Assembly: GCF_002285285.1 (NCBI RefSeq)
Contig: NZ_NSJF01000003.1
Coordinates: 186,001-250,000 of the forward strand
Direction: 5' to 3'
DNA from: Vandammella animalimorsus
GTDB taxonomy: Bacteria; Pseudomonadota; Gammaproteobacteria; Burkholderiales; Burkholderiaceae_C
Length of the DNA stretch: 64,000 bases
Shown: positions 48,332-57,322 of the stretch, in pieces
Layout: the number at the start of each line of letters is the position of its first letter
Position numbering within the stretch: the stretch's first letter is position 1
Notes under the pieces: generated by a model
Seen by the model: only the letters and a program-made list of their open reading frames with translations
The model's database searches: none
What the model was told of the DNA's origin: nothing
Made by a program: the position numbers and the translations under genes

Positions 48332-48500
48332 TGAGAGCCTGTTCAGAATATCTTCACCGCGGGCAAGAGCGCGGATTTGGGCCGCCTGCGGTGCCCGCAA
48401 AGCCTCACCATAGCTCTTGCCATGGATGTGTTTTGCGCCTTGCAGCCATCTCCCAAACCGCTTCTTGCCCACTCGCACCGAGATTTTGAACAGGTTCTGA
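48332..48500. repeat. Palindromic dispersed repeat, copy B
   Basis: 169 bp, opposite in orientation to copies A and C. Ends TGAGAGCCTGTTCAGAATAT and AGATTTTGAACAGGTTCTGA. The outer ends are inverted repeats and the whole element is an imperfect palindrome. The right end stops 2 bp before the proC ATG, so the 5' untranslated region of proC is repeat sequence. The remaining 234 bp upstream (48098-48331) show no gene. Confidence 0.85.
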
Positions 48501-48502
48501 CC

Positions 48503-49336
48503 ATGCAACCAGACATCGTCTTCATCGGTGGCGGCAACATGGCCCGCGCCATCATCGGCGGCCTGCGCCAGCACGGCCAGCCCGCCCCCGCCCTGGCCGC
48601 CATTGAGCCCAATGCCGCTGCACGCGAGGCCCTGACCCAAGACTTTGGCATCCGCACTGCCGGCACGCTGCAGGCGCTGGGCGCCAGCGCTGCTGCGCCA
48701 CTGGCGGCCACCATCGTCTGGGCCGTCAAGCCCCAGGTGCTCAAGGACGCCATGCTCGCGGCGCGCCCGCTGCTGAGCAGCCAGCAATGCCTGCACCTGA
48801 GCATCGCCGCCGGCGTGACCACCGCCTCCATGCAGGCTTGGCTGGGCGATGATGTGCGCATCGTGCGCGCCATGCCCAACACCCCTGCCCTGCTGGGCCA
48901 GGGCATGACCGGCCTGTTCGCCACCGCCAGCGCCAGCCAAGCCGATCGCAGCAAGGCACAAACCATTGCCGCGGCTGTGGGCCAGACGCTGTGGGTCGAG
49001 CAAGAGTCGCTGCTGGACGCCGTGACCGCGCTGTCGGGCTCCGGCCCGGCCTATGTGTTCTATTTCCTGGAGGCCATGCGCGAAGCCGGCACGCAACTGG
49101 GCCTCACACCCGAGCAGGCCTACCAGCTGGCCGTGGCCACCTTCGCCGGCGCCTCGGCCTTGGCAGCACAATCGCCTGAATCGCCCGAAGTTTTGCGCCA
49201 GCGCGTGACTTCCAAAGGCGGCACCACCTTCGCCGCCACACAGGCCATGGACGCCCAGCACATGCAGCAGCACTTCATCGCCGCCATGCGCGCCAGCCAC
49301 GACCGCGCTCGGGAAATGGCGCGTGAATTTGGCTGA
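48503..49336 (+). CDS. proC: Pyrroline-5-carboxylate reductase
   Basis: 277 residues; NAD(P)-dependent last step of proline synthesis. FIGGGNMARAIIGGL is the Rossmann motif, and VRAMPNTPALLGQGM and ALSGSGPAYVFYFLEAM are conserved. The start MQPDIVFIGGG is the family start; the open upstream frame runs through repeat copy B and is not coding. No proper Shine-Dalgarno sequence is present except AACAGG inside the repeat end. Confidence 0.95.
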   Translation: MQPDIVFIGGGNMARAIIGGLRQHGQPAPALAAIEPNAAAREALTQDFGIRTAGTLQALGASAAAPLAATIVWAVKPQVLKDAMLAARPLLSSQQCLHLSIAAGVTTASMQAWLGDDVRIVRAMPNTPALLGQGMTGLFATASASQADRSKAQTIAAAVGQTLWVEQESLLDAVTALSGSGPAYVFYFLEAMREAGTQLGLTPEQAYQLAVATFAGASALAAQSPESPEVLRQRVTSKGGTTFAATQAMDAQHMQQHFIAAMRASHDRAREMAREFG

Positions 49337-49399
49337 TCCTCTGCAGCCTCCCATCGCGAGCAAACGCAGCACTTTGTGAGCTTGCCCCACGCCTTGACC

Positions 49400-50287
49400 A
49401 TGCCCGCTCAAACCACAGCCCGCAAAGGCATCATTCTCGCTGGCGGCTCCGGCACGCGCCTGCACCCGGCCACACTGGCCATCAGCAAGCAGCTGCTGCC
49501 GGTCTACGACAAGCCGATGATTTATTACCCGCTCTCGACCCTGATGCTGGCCGGGATCCGGGACATTCTCATCATCAGCACGCCGCAGGACACGCCGCGC
49601 TTTGCGCAACTGCTGGGCGATGGCAGCGCCTGGGGGCTGAACCTGCAGTACGCCGTGCAGCCCAGCCCCGATGGGCTGGCCCAGGCCTTTCTCATCGGCG
49701 AGTCGTTCCTGGCCGGTGCGCCCAGCGCCCTGGTGCTGGGCGACAACATCTTCTACGGGCACGATTTCGAGACCCTGCTGACCCAGGCCGATGGCCGCAG
49801 CGCAGGCGCGACGGTATTTGCCTACCACGTGCACGACCCCGAGCGCTATGGCGTGGTGGCCTTCGATCCCCAGGGCAAGGCCGTCTCCATCGAGGAAAAG
49901 CCGCAGCAACCCAAAAGCTCGTACGCCGTCACCGGGCTGTATTTCTACGACGCCCAGGTGGTGGAAATCGCCAAGGCCGTGCGCCCCAGCGCCCGCGGCG
50001 AGTTGGAGATCACCTCGGTCAACGAGGCCTACCTGCAGCAGGGCCAGTTGAACGTGCAAATCATGAAGCGCGGCTACGCCTGGCTGGACACCGGCACCCA
50101 CGACAGCCTGATGGATGCTGGCCAATTCATTGCCACGCTGGAGCGCCGCCAGGGCCTGAAGATCGCCTGCCCCGAGGAGATCGCCTGGCGCAAGGGCTTC
50201 ATCGACAGCGCCCAGCTCGAACGCTTGGCCCAGCCACTGGCCAAGAGCGGCTACGGCCAGTACTTGCTGCGCATGATTCGCGACTGA
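49400..50287 (+). CDS. rfbA: Glucose-1-phosphate thymidylyltransferase
   Basis: 295 residues with the RmlA signature [37 protein letters not shown] and [13 protein letters not shown]. First enzyme of dTDP-L-rhamnose synthesis, for O-antigen or other surface glycans. Length and motifs are complete. rfbC follows after 15 bp, but rfbB and rfbD are not in the window. proC upstream is unrelated in function. Confidence 0.96.
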   Translation: MPAQTTARKGIILAGGSGTRLHPATLAISKQLLPVYDKPMIYYPLSTLMLAGIRDILIISTPQDTPRFAQLLGDGSAWGLNLQYAVQPSPDGLAQAFLIGESFLAGAPSALVLGDNIFYGHDFETLLTQADGRSAGATVFAYHVHDPERYGVVAFDPQGKAVSIEEKPQQPKSSYAVTGLYFYDAQVVEIAKAVRPSARGELEITSVNEAYLQQGQLNVQIMKRGYAWLDTGTHDSLMDAGQFIATLERRQGLKIACPEEIAWRKGFIDSAQLERLAQPLAKSGYGQYLLRMIRD

Positions 50288-50302
50288 CCCCATAGCCACA
50301 CC

Positions 50303-50857
50303 ATGCACACCTGCGCCACAGCCATTCCCGACGTGCTGATCCTGGAGCCCAAGGTCTTCGGCGACGCACGCGGCTTTTTTCTGGAGAGCTTCAACGCCCG
50401 CACCTTTGCCCAAGCCACCGGACTGCAGCTCGATTTCGTGCAAGACAACCACAGCCGCAGCCGCAAAGGCGTCTTGCGCGGCCTGCACTACCAGCTGCAA
50501 CAACCCCAAGGCAAGCTGGTGCGCGTGGTGCGCGGCGCCGTGTTCGACGTGGCCGTGGACATCCGCCGCGGCTCGCCCACCTTTGGCCGCTGGGTGGGCG
50601 TGGAGCTGAGCGAGGACAACCAGCGTCAGCTATGGGTGCCACCGGGTCTGGCGCATGGCTTCGTCGTACTCAGCGACAGCGCCGACTTCCTCTACAAAAC
50701 CACGGACTACTACGCGCCTGAACACGAGCGCAGCATTGCCTGGAACGATCCGGACATCGGCATTGCCTGGCCACTGGCCGAGCACGGCATCGAGCAGCCG
50801 CAGCTATCGGAAAAAGACGCCCGCGCGCTGCCGCTGGCCCAGGCCGAGCTGGCCTGA
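50303..50857 (+). CDS. rfbC: dTDP-4-dehydrorhamnose 3,5-epimerase
   Basis: A 184-residue cupin enzyme; PKVFGDARGFFLESFN, KGVLRGLHYQLQQPQGKLV (catalytic His) and FDVAVDIRRGSPTFGRW are diagnostic. It epimerises C3 and C5 of the dTDP-keto sugar, third step of dTDP-rhamnose synthesis. It forms a two-gene unit with rfbA and is convergent with tktA, with nested palindromes in the 177-bp gap. Confidence 0.96.
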   Translation: MHTCATAIPDVLILEPKVFGDARGFFLESFNARTFAQATGLQLDFVQDNHSRSRKGVLRGLHYQLQQPQGKLVRVVRGAVFDVAVDIRRGSPTFGRWVGVELSEDNQRQLWVPPGLAHGFVVLSDSADFLYKTTDYYAPEHERSIAWNDPDIGIAWPLAEHGIEQPQLSEKDARALPLAQAELA

Positions 50858-50983
50858 ACGACACCGAGTTGACGACGCCAATCAAAACCTGCCTGGATTC
50901 TGTTGCTGGCTCCATTCGAATCTGGGCAACAGCTGATGGGCCATTGATGGCCCCCCACCGTCTGCGGCATTGACAAGACAAAG

Positions 50984-51023
50984 CCCATGTACGAGGCACA
51001 ACAGGTGCCATCCCGTACATGGG
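50984..51023. terminator. Nested palindrome between rfbC and tktA
   Basis: CCCATGTACG / CGTACATGGG (perfect 10 bp) enclosing GGCAC / GTGCC, with a small internal loop. No T-run on either strand, but the position between convergent genes fits a bidirectional terminator. A smaller palindrome GGGCCATTGATGGCCC lies at 50938-50953. Confidence 0.5.
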
Positions 51024-51034
51024 GACAAGCAATG

Positions 51035-53074
51035 TCAGCGCTTGCGGCGCTGCAGGGCTGCTTGCACGGTGTCGGCCACGTTCTCGGCGGTGAAGCCAAA
51101 GTGCTGGAACAGATCGGCCGCCGGGGCCGATTCGCCATAGCAGTCGATGCCCACCACGGCGGCGCAGCCGTATTTCCACCAGAACTGCGTCACACCGGCT
51201 TCGACGGCGATGCGCGGCAGCTTTTCCGGCAGCACCTTGATCTGGTACTTGACGTCCTGGCGGTCGAACACCGTGGTGCTGGGCATGGAGACCACGCGCA
51301 CGGCGATCTTGCGCTGCGCCAGCAGTTGCTGCGCCTGCAGCGCCAGCGCCACTTCGGTGCCGGTGGCCAGCAGCACGGCCTGCGCGGCTTTCTTCAGGCC
51401 CACATCGGCCGGCTCGCTGAGCACGTAGGCGCCGCGCTTGATGTCGGCCACGTCCTTCTTGGCTGCATAGGGCACGGCCTGGCGCGAGAGCAGCAGGGCC
51501 GTGGGGCGATCGTGCTGCAGCAGCGCCTCGGCCCAGGCGATGGCGGTTTCGGCGGTATCGGCCGGGCGCCAGACGTCCAGATTCGGGATCAGCCGCAAAC
51601 TGGCGGCGTGCTCAATGGATTGGTGGGTCGGGCCGTCCTCGCCCAGGCCGATGGAGTCGTGCGTGAAGACGTGCACGACGCGGCGCTTCATCAGCGCGGC
51701 CATGCGGATGGCGTTGCGGCTGTAATCGCTGAAAGTCAGGAAGGTGCCGCCGTAGGGGATGAAGCCGCCGTGCAGCGCGATGCCGTTCATGATCGCGGCC
51801 ATGCCGAACTCGCGCACGCCGTAGTTGATGTGGCGGCCAATCTGGCCGGCTTCGTCGCGCTGCACCGCGCCTTGCGCATCCAGGCGCAGCGCAGGCGTGC
51901 TGGCCGTTTGCGTCAGGTTCGAGCCGGTCAGATCGGCCGAGCCGCCCAGCAGCTCAGGCAGGCTGCGGGTGAGCGCTTCCAGCGCGATCTGGCTGGCTTT
52001 GCGCGTGGCGACTTTCTCTTGTTTGGTGTGCGCATCGACCACCATGTCCACCACGGTCTGGTGGAAGTCCTTGGGCAGGGCGCCGGCCATGCGGCGCGTG
52101 AACTGGGCGGCCAGCTCGGGGTGGGCGGCGGCATAGGCCTCAAAGCGCTGCTGCCAGTCTTGCTGGGCGCGCGCACCGGCGGCCTTGGCGTCCCAGTCGG
52201 CATAGACGTCATCCGGGATCTCGAACGGCGCGTGCGGCCAGGGCAGGTTTTGGCGCACCAGGGCGATTTCCTCGTGGCCCAGCGGCTCGCCATGGGCCTT
52301 GGCGCTGTCCTGGCGGTTCGGGCTGCCCTTGCCGATGTGGGTTTTGCAGATGATGAGGCTGGGCTTGTCCTGCACGGCCTTGGCCTTGGCGATGGCGGCA
52401 TCCAGGGCTTGCACGTCGTGCCCGTCGATGGGGCCGATGACGTCCCACTGGTAGGCAGCAAAGCGCTGCGCCGTGTCGTCGACGAACCAGGGCGCGACCT
52501 GACCGTCGATGGAGATGCCGTTGTCGTCGTACAGCGCGATGAGCTTGCCCAGCTTCCAGGCTCCGGCCAGCGCGCAGGCCTCGTGGCTGATGCCTTCCAT
52601 CAGGCAGCCATCGCCCAGGAAGACATAGGTGTGGTGGTCAACGATGGCATGGCCGGGACGGTTGAACTCGGCGGCCAGCAGCTTTTCAGCCAGCGCAAAG
52701 CCCACGGCATTGGTCACGCCCTGGCCCAGCGGGCCAGTGGTGGTTTCCACGCCGGGGGTCACATCCACCTCTGGGTGGCCAGCGGTCTTGCTGTGCAGTT
52801 GGCGGAAGTTCTTCAACTCCTGCATGGGCAGGTCGTAGCCGCTCAAGTGCAGCAGCGCATACAGCAGCATCGAGGCATGGCCGTTGGAGAGCACGAAGCG
52901 GTCGCGGTCGGCCCAGCGCGGGTCGGCCGGGTTGTGACGCAGGTGGCGGCTCCACAGTGCCACGGCCATCTCCGCCATGCCCATGGGCGCGCCGGGATGG
53001 CCGGAGTTGGCTTGTTGAACGGCATCCATCGCCAATGCACGGATTGCATTGGCCATCGCAGTGGTGTTGGCCAT
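51035..53074 (-). CDS. tktA: Transketolase
   Basis: 679 residues; thiamine-diphosphate enzyme of the pentose phosphate pathway, supplying erythrose 4-phosphate for aromatic amino acids. [36 protein letters not shown] (ThDP binding) and the [17 protein letters not shown] segment are intact. Start [15 protein letters not shown] long leader lies upstream; it contains a terminator-like hairpin. Confidence 0.96.
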   Translation of the reverse strand: MANTTAMANAIRALAMDAVQQANSGHPGAPMGMAEMAVALWSRHLRHNPADPRWADRDRFVLSNGHASMLLYALLHLSGYDLPMQELKNFRQLHSKTAGHPEVDVTPGVETTTGPLGQGVTNAVGFALAEKLLAAEFNRPGHAIVDHHTYVFLGDGCLMEGISHEACALAGAWKLGKLIALYDDNGISIDGQVAPWFVDDTAQRFAAYQWDVIGPIDGHDVQALDAAIAKAKAVQDKPSLIICKTHIGKGSPNRQDSAKAHGEPLGHEEIALVRQNLPWPHAPFEIPDDVYADWDAKAAGARAQQDWQQRFEAYAAAHPELAAQFTRRMAGALPKDFHQTVVDMVVDAHTKQEKVATRKASQIALEALTRSLPELLGGSADLTGSNLTQTASTPALRLDAQGAVQRDEAGQIGRHINYGVREFGMAAIMNGIALHGGFIPYGGTFLTFSDYSRNAIRMAALMKRRVVHVFTHDSIGLGEDGPTHQSIEHAASLRLIPNLDVWRPADTAETAIAWAEALLQHDRPTALLLSRQAVPYAAKKDVADIKRGAYVLSEPADVGLKKAAQAVLLATGTEVALALQAQQLLAQRKIAVRVVSMPSTTVFDRQDVKYQIKVLPEKLPRIAVEAGVTQFWWKYGCAAVVGIDCYGESAPAADLFQHFGFTAENVADTVQAALQRRKR

Positions 53075-53159
53075 GGGGGAGAGGCTCCAGAGAAAAGAAA
53101 CAGCGATCAGAAAAAAGAAAGCTCTGCGGCGACCGTAAGGGTGGCAGAGGCTCCAAAAC

Positions 53160-53199
53160 AAAAAAGCCGCGCGCCACAGGCGTCGGCAAGCGGCGCGGT
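53160..53199 (-). terminator. Terminator-like hairpin in the tktA leader
   Basis: On the minus strand a GC-rich imperfect stem (CCGCGCC / GGCGCGCGG) followed by TTTTTT ends 86 nt before the tktA start. It could end upstream transcription or act as an attenuator. Confidence 0.35.
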
Positions 53200-53202
53200 A
53201 TT

Positions 53203-53330
53203 TTAGAGCCTGTCCTCAAAAATCCTCGTGCCGCACTCATCCGCAAGATCGGGCCATTTGCTGCGCTACGGCGCCACCGCAACGGCTGGGGCCACTGCGG
53301 TGGCGCGCGTCTTGCTTTCCCGCCTGATCT
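53203..53330. repeat. Possible relative of the palindromic repeat in the tktA/aminotransferase gap
   Basis: Starts TAGAGCCTGTCCTCAAAAAT (53204 on), similar to the end of the repeat family, and has a central CCACCGCA / TGCGGTGG inverted repeat with GATC-containing arms on both sides. The internal sequence does not match copies A-C. The gap 53075-53495 (421 bp) holds no gene. Confidence 0.4.
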
Positions 53331-53495
53331 GCAACGCACATTGGTCGCAAGCGGCGCGGCGTCGGCGGGCTGGGCCGAGCTGGTTCTACGGTATGCTTGC
53401 CGCGCCTCGGTGCGCGCCGCCTTCATACATTCATCGGCCATAGCCCGCACAGCGCGCGCTGCCCTCACACCCAATCCATTGCCTACAAGACATCC

Positions 53496-54644
53496 ATGCC
53501 CGGCCTGCTGCCCCACGTCGATCCCGACGGTTTGCTCGAATTCTCCGTGGTCTATACGGACCGCGCCCTCAACCACATGTCGCAACGCTTCGTCGGCGTG
53601 ATGCAGGACATTCTGCGCACGCTGCACAGCGTCTACAACGCCCACAGCGCGGCGCTGGTGCCGGGCAGCGGCACTTTTGGCATGGAGGCGGTGGCGCGCC
53701 AGTTCGCCCACGGCAAGAAGGTGCTGGTGGTACGCAATGGCTGGTTCAGCTACCGCTGGTCGCAAATCTTCGAGGCCGGCCACTTCGGCGGCACGGCCAC
53801 CATCTGCCAGGCCCGGCAGCTGGGCGATGACGCGCAGTCACCTTGGGCGCCCATGCCTGCGCAAGAGGTGGCCGAGCAGATTCGCCGGCAACGCCCGGAG
53901 CTGGTCTTCGCCCCACATTGCGAGACCGCCAGCGGCATCCTGCTGCCCGATGACTACATCCGCACACTGGCAGATGCAGCGCATGAGGTGGGCGCGCTGC
54001 TGGTGCTGGACTGCATTGCCTCGGGCGCGATCTGGGTGGACATGCAGCGCTGCGGCGTGGATTTGCTGATTTCGGCACCGCAAAAGGGCTGGAGCAGCAC
54101 GCCCTGCTGCGCCATGGTCATGTTCTCCGAGCGCGCGCGCCAAGCCATTGAGGCCACGAGCAGCAGCAGCTTTGCCTGCGATCTGAAGAAATGGCTGCAC
54201 ATTGCCGAAGGCTATTTGCGCGGCCAACACGCCTACCACACGACCATGCCCACCGATGCCCTGCTGCAACTGCGCGACACCATGCTGGAGACCCAGGCCC
54301 TGGGCTGGGACTTCCTGCGCGAGCGGCAGATCGAGCTGGGCACGCAGGTGCGCGCACTGTTGCAAGCGCATGGCTTTACCAGCGTGGCCGCGCCTGGCTT
54401 TCAATCGCCTGGCGTAGTGGTCAGCTACACCAACGACCCTGACATCCAGAACACACGCAAATTCCTGCAGGTCGGCATCCAGGCCGCTGCCGGCGTGCCG
54501 CTGATGTGCGGCGAGGGCGAGGAGTTCCGCAGCTTCCGCCTGGGCTTGTTCGGGCTGGAGAAACTGCAGCACATCGAACGCAGCGTCGCGCAGTTGCGCG
54601 ATGCGCTGCAGCAGATCGCGCCCCGACAGGCTGCGGCGGCCTGA
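53496..54644 (+). CDS. Class V aminotransferase
   Basis: A 382-residue PLP enzyme similar to alanine-glyoxylate, serine-glyoxylate or 2-aminoethylphosphonate transaminases. FSVVYTDRALNHMSQRFVGV is N-terminal, VPGSGTFGMEAVAR binds phosphate and LISAPQKGWSS holds the PLP lysine. It may act in amino acid or C2 metabolism; the exact substrate is unclear. Start at MPGLLPHVDPDG. The TGA stop is in the motif CCTGAGAGCC, and repeat copy C begins 43 bp later. Confidence 0.82.
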   Translation: MPGLLPHVDPDGLLEFSVVYTDRALNHMSQRFVGVMQDILRTLHSVYNAHSAALVPGSGTFGMEAVARQFAHGKKVLVVRNGWFSYRWSQIFEAGHFGGTATICQARQLGDDAQSPWAPMPAQEVAEQIRRQRPELVFAPHCETASGILLPDDYIRTLADAAHEVGALLVLDCIASGAIWVDMQRCGVDLLISAPQKGWSSTPCCAMVMFSERARQAIEATSSSSFACDLKKWLHIAEGYLRGQHAYHTTMPTDALLQLRDTMLETQALGWDFLRERQIELGTQVRALLQAHGFTSVAAPGFQSPGVVVSYTNDPDIQNTRKFLQVGIQAAAGVPLMCGEGEEFRSFRLGLFGLEKLQHIERSVAQLRDALQQIAPRQAAAA

Positions 54645-54687
54645 GAGCCTCTGTGCGCAGGGCGCACGGGCAGCACGCCCGGCCCCT

Positions 54688-54854
54688 TGAGAGCCTGTTC
54701 AAAATCTCGGCGCGAGTGGGCAAGAAGCGGTTTGGGATGGGCTGCAAGGCGCAAAACGCAGCCATAGCTGGGGCTATGGCGAGGCTTTGCAACGCAGCAG
54801 AGCGCCCAAATCCGCTCTCTTGACCGCCGTGCAAAGATTTTGAACAGGCTCTGA
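54688..54854. repeat. Palindromic dispersed repeat, copy C
   Basis: About 167 bp, same orientation as A and reverse of B. Ends TGAGAGCCTGTTCAAAATCT and AGATTTTGAACAGGCTCTGA are nearly perfect inverted repeats. The centre CCATAGCTGGGGCTATGG forms a hairpin, and arms such as AAGCGGTTTGGG / CCCAAATCCGCT pair outward, so the whole element folds as one long imperfect hairpin. It lies between the convergent aminotransferase and fpr genes. Confidence 0.88.
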
Positions 54855-54929
54855 GAAGGTCTGCACGAATTCAGCCGTCAGGTGCCTGCCGCGATTCGTG
54901 CAGAGGCTTTGAATAAGCGCCTTTGCCGC

Positions 54930-55703
54930 TCACTTCTCGGCAAAAGCGCGCTCGACGACGAACTCGCCCGGCGTGGAGGTATTGCCTTCAATGAAGCCGC
55001 GCTGCTCAAACAAGGTCTTGAGGTCAAACAGCATGGCCGGGCTGCCGCAGATCATGATGCGGTCCTCGGCGCGGTTGATCGTCGGCAGGCCCAGGTCGGC
55101 AAAGAGCTTGCCGTTCTCGATCAGCGTGGTGATGCGGCCCTGGTGGTGGTAGTCCTCGCGCGTCACCGTCGGGTAGTACAGCAGCTTGCCCTTGACGTAT
55201 TCGCCCAGGATTTCGTGCTCGGGCAGCGTGCGGGTGATGAGCTCCTGATAGGCCAGCTCGTTGACGAAGCGCGTGCCGTGCACAAGCACGACCTGCTCGA
55301 AGCGCTCGTAGGTTTCCGGGTCGCGGATGGTGGACAGAAACGGCGCCAGCCCGGTGCCGGTGGCCAGCAGGTAGAGGCGCTTGCCCGGCAGCAGATAGTC
55401 CAGCAGCAAAGTGCCGGTGGGCTTTTTGCCCACCAGAATGGTGTCGCCGGGCTGAATGTGCTGCAGGCGCGAGGTCAATGGCCCATTGGGCACCTTGATG
55501 CTGAAGAACTCCAAATGCTCTTCATAGTTGGCGCTGGCGATGCTGTAGGCGCGCAGCAGCGGTTTGCCATCCACGCGCAGGCCAATCATGGTGAAGTGGC
55601 CATTGGAAAAGCGCAGCGAGGCATCGCGCGTGGTGGTGAAGCTGAACAGGGTGTCGTTCCAATGATGGATGGAGAGAACGCGTTCTTCGTTAAAGGCACT
55701 CAT
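54930..55703 (-). CDS. fpr: Ferredoxin/flavodoxin-NADP+ reductase
   Basis: 257 residues; FAD domain with LRAYSIASANYEEHLEFFSI, NADP domain with LLATGTGLAPFLSTIRD and the aromatic/charged C-terminus VVERAFAEK. It shuttles electrons between NADPH and ferredoxin or flavodoxin, for oxidative-stress defence and Fe-S metabolism. Complete and typical in length. It follows gshB after 263 bp containing a GGCGGCC / GGCCGCC hairpin (about 55857-55877), which may terminate gshB. Confidence 0.93.
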   Translation of the reverse strand: MSAFNEERVLSIHHWNDTLFSFTTTRDASLRFSNGHFTMIGLRVDGKPLLRAYSIASANYEEHLEFFSIKVPNGPLTSRLQHIQPGDTILVGKKPTGTLLLDYLLPGKRLYLLATGTGLAPFLSTIRDPETYERFEQVVLVHGTRFVNELAYQELITRTLPEHEILGEYVKGKLLYYPTVTREDYHHQGRITTLIENGKLFADLGLPTINRAEDRIMICGSPAMLFDLKTLFEQRGFIEGNTSTPGEFVVERAFAEK

Positions 55704-55966
55704 CTTGCGTTGTCGATGTAGCTACACGGGCCTGCTGCCCGCAAGAAAACCGCCAGGCCTGGCGCACGGCGCATAGCGCATGGGCTAGGGCAATGCCTGG
55801 CTGGCACGGGGGCCCTCTCAGGGGTCTATCTATTGGGGGATTGCTGCCAGACAGCAGGGCGGCCACCAAGAGGCCGCCGCCAACCGCTGGCATTCATCGC
55901 GTGGGCAGGCTGCCGCGCCCATGCAGGGCGCGAGCGTATGCAAAAGCGCCAGAGGATAGCGCACAT

Positions 55967-56926
55967 TCACCAGTCAGGCTGGCGGCGTTGCAGCGCATCC
56001 AGGAACATCGCGGCCACGTCAAAGCCAGTCTGCGCGGTGACTTCCTGAAAACCCGTTGGGCTGGTGACGTTGATTTCGGTCACGCAGTCGCCGATCACGT
56101 CCACGCCCACCAGCAACAGACCGCGCGCGGCCAGCACCGGCCCCAGACGCGCGGCGATTTCGGCATCACGCGCGCTCAGCGGCTGGGCTACGGCCTTGCC
56201 ACCCACGGCCATGTTGCCGCGGATTTCGCTGCCCTGCGGAATGCGCGCCAGCGCATGAGGCACGGGCTGGCCGTCAATGAGCAGCAGGCGCTTGTCACCC
56301 TGGCGGATCTCGGGCAGGTAACGCTGCACCATGACGGAGGTGCTGCCATGGGCATTGAGGGTTTCGATGATGCTGCCCAGGTTCAGGCCATCGGGGCCGA
56401 CGCGGAAGATGCCCATGCCCCCCATGCCATCGAGCGGCTTGAGGATGATGTCGCCATGCTCGGCGTGGAAGGCGCGGATGCGCTCGGGCTCGCGCGTGAC
56501 CAGGGTCGGGCCGATCAGCTCCGGGAACTCCAGGATGTCGAGCTTCTCCGGGTGTTCGCGCAACGCCGCCGGGCGATTGAAAACCTTGGCGCCCTCGCGC
56601 TCGGCCTGGCTCAACAGGTGCGTGCAGTAGAAGAACTCGCTGTCAAATGGCGGATCCTTGCGCATCAGCACGGCATCGAAATCGGCCAAAGCCTGCTCGC
56701 CCTGGCGCAGCAGCTGCCACCAAGGGCCATCGGCCGGGGGCTGGGCCAGCAGCTCAATGTGCTGCACCTGGGCGCTCACACGCGCGCCGCGCTGCCAGTA
56801 CAGCGCACGCGGCTCGCACACGGCGATGCCGTGGCCACGCCGCTGCGCCTCGCGCATCATGGCGTAGGTGGTGTCCTTGTGGATCTTGAAGCTGGCCAGT
56901 GCATCGGCCACGAACAGCAGGTTCAT
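55967..56926 (-). CDS. gshB: Glutathione synthetase
   Basis: A 319-residue ATP-grasp ligase joining gamma-glutamylcysteine and glycine. MNLLFVADALASFKIHKDTT is the family start; MRKDPPFDSEF, ILKPLDGMGGMGIFRV and EINVTSPTGF are conserved. The frame is open well upstream in a non-coding-looking stretch, so the ATG at 56926 is preferred. The two roadblock-like genes lie directly upstream on the same strand. Confidence 0.95.
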   Translation of the reverse strand: MNLLFVADALASFKIHKDTTYAMMREAQRRGHGIAVCEPRALYWQRGARVSAQVQHIELLAQPPADGPWWQLLRQGEQALADFDAVLMRKDPPFDSEFFYCTHLLSQAEREGAKVFNRPAALREHPEKLDILEFPELIGPTLVTREPERIRAFHAEHGDIILKPLDGMGGMGIFRVGPDGLNLGSIIETLNAHGSTSVMVQRYLPEIRQGDKRLLLIDGQPVPHALARIPQGSEIRGNMAVGGKAVAQPLSARDAEIAARLGPVLAARGLLLVGVDVIGDCVTEINVTSPTGFQEVTAQTGFDVAAMFLDALQRRQPDW

Positions 56927-56934
56927 AGGAAGGC

Positions 56935-57294
56935 TCAAAACATCAGCGTCTGATCGGCATCGAACACCTTGCGGCGCGCCAACGCCAGGTTGGAGCGCTG
57001 GCGATCGAGCACCAGGTAGAGAAACACGCCGTCCTTGCGCGAGGCCGGACGCATGATGTGGTACTGCTTGCCCAGCGTGATGAGGATGTCCTCGATCACA
57101 TCGTGCAGGCCCAATGCGCGCATGGTGTTGATCTTGGCGCGCATCACCTCGGTATTGCCGGCGGCAGCCACTTCCAAATCGATACCGGCGCCGGCCGAGG
57201 CCAGCATCATGCCGCTGCTGCTGTCCACCACGGCGCAGCACAGCGCGCCTTCAAGCGTCATCAGCTCATCCAGGGTTTGTTTGATCGTTGCCAT
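56935..57294 (-). CDS. Roadblock/LC7-like small protein 1
   Basis: 119 residues. The pattern of an N-terminal helix (TIKQTLDELMTL), a central strand-helix unit (GALCCAVVDSSSGMMLAS) and a C-terminal sheet (GVFLYLVLDRQRSNLALAR) resembles the roadblock/LC7 fold, which regulates small GTPases or acts in polarity and chemosensory proteins. The stop is 8 bp before the gshB ATG, and the next similar gene is 28 bp upstream, so all three probably form one unit. The assignment to the fold is an inference from pattern. Confidence 0.6.
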   Translation of the reverse strand: MATIKQTLDELMTLEGALCCAVVDSSSGMMLASAGAGIDLEVAAAGNTEVMRAKINTMRALGLHDVIEDILITLGKQYHIMRPASRKDGVFLYLVLDRQRSNLALARRKVFDADQTLMF

Positions 57295-57322
57295 AAAAGA
57301 AAGAAAAGCGCCTGTTTGTTCG

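Noticed and set aside
47824-48489. A 221-codon open frame on the plus strand over the small basic gene and repeat copy B
   Set aside because: It overlaps the better-supported 57-residue gene in another frame, runs through the palindromic repeat, and its translation is a low-complexity Arg/Pro/His mix with no family look.
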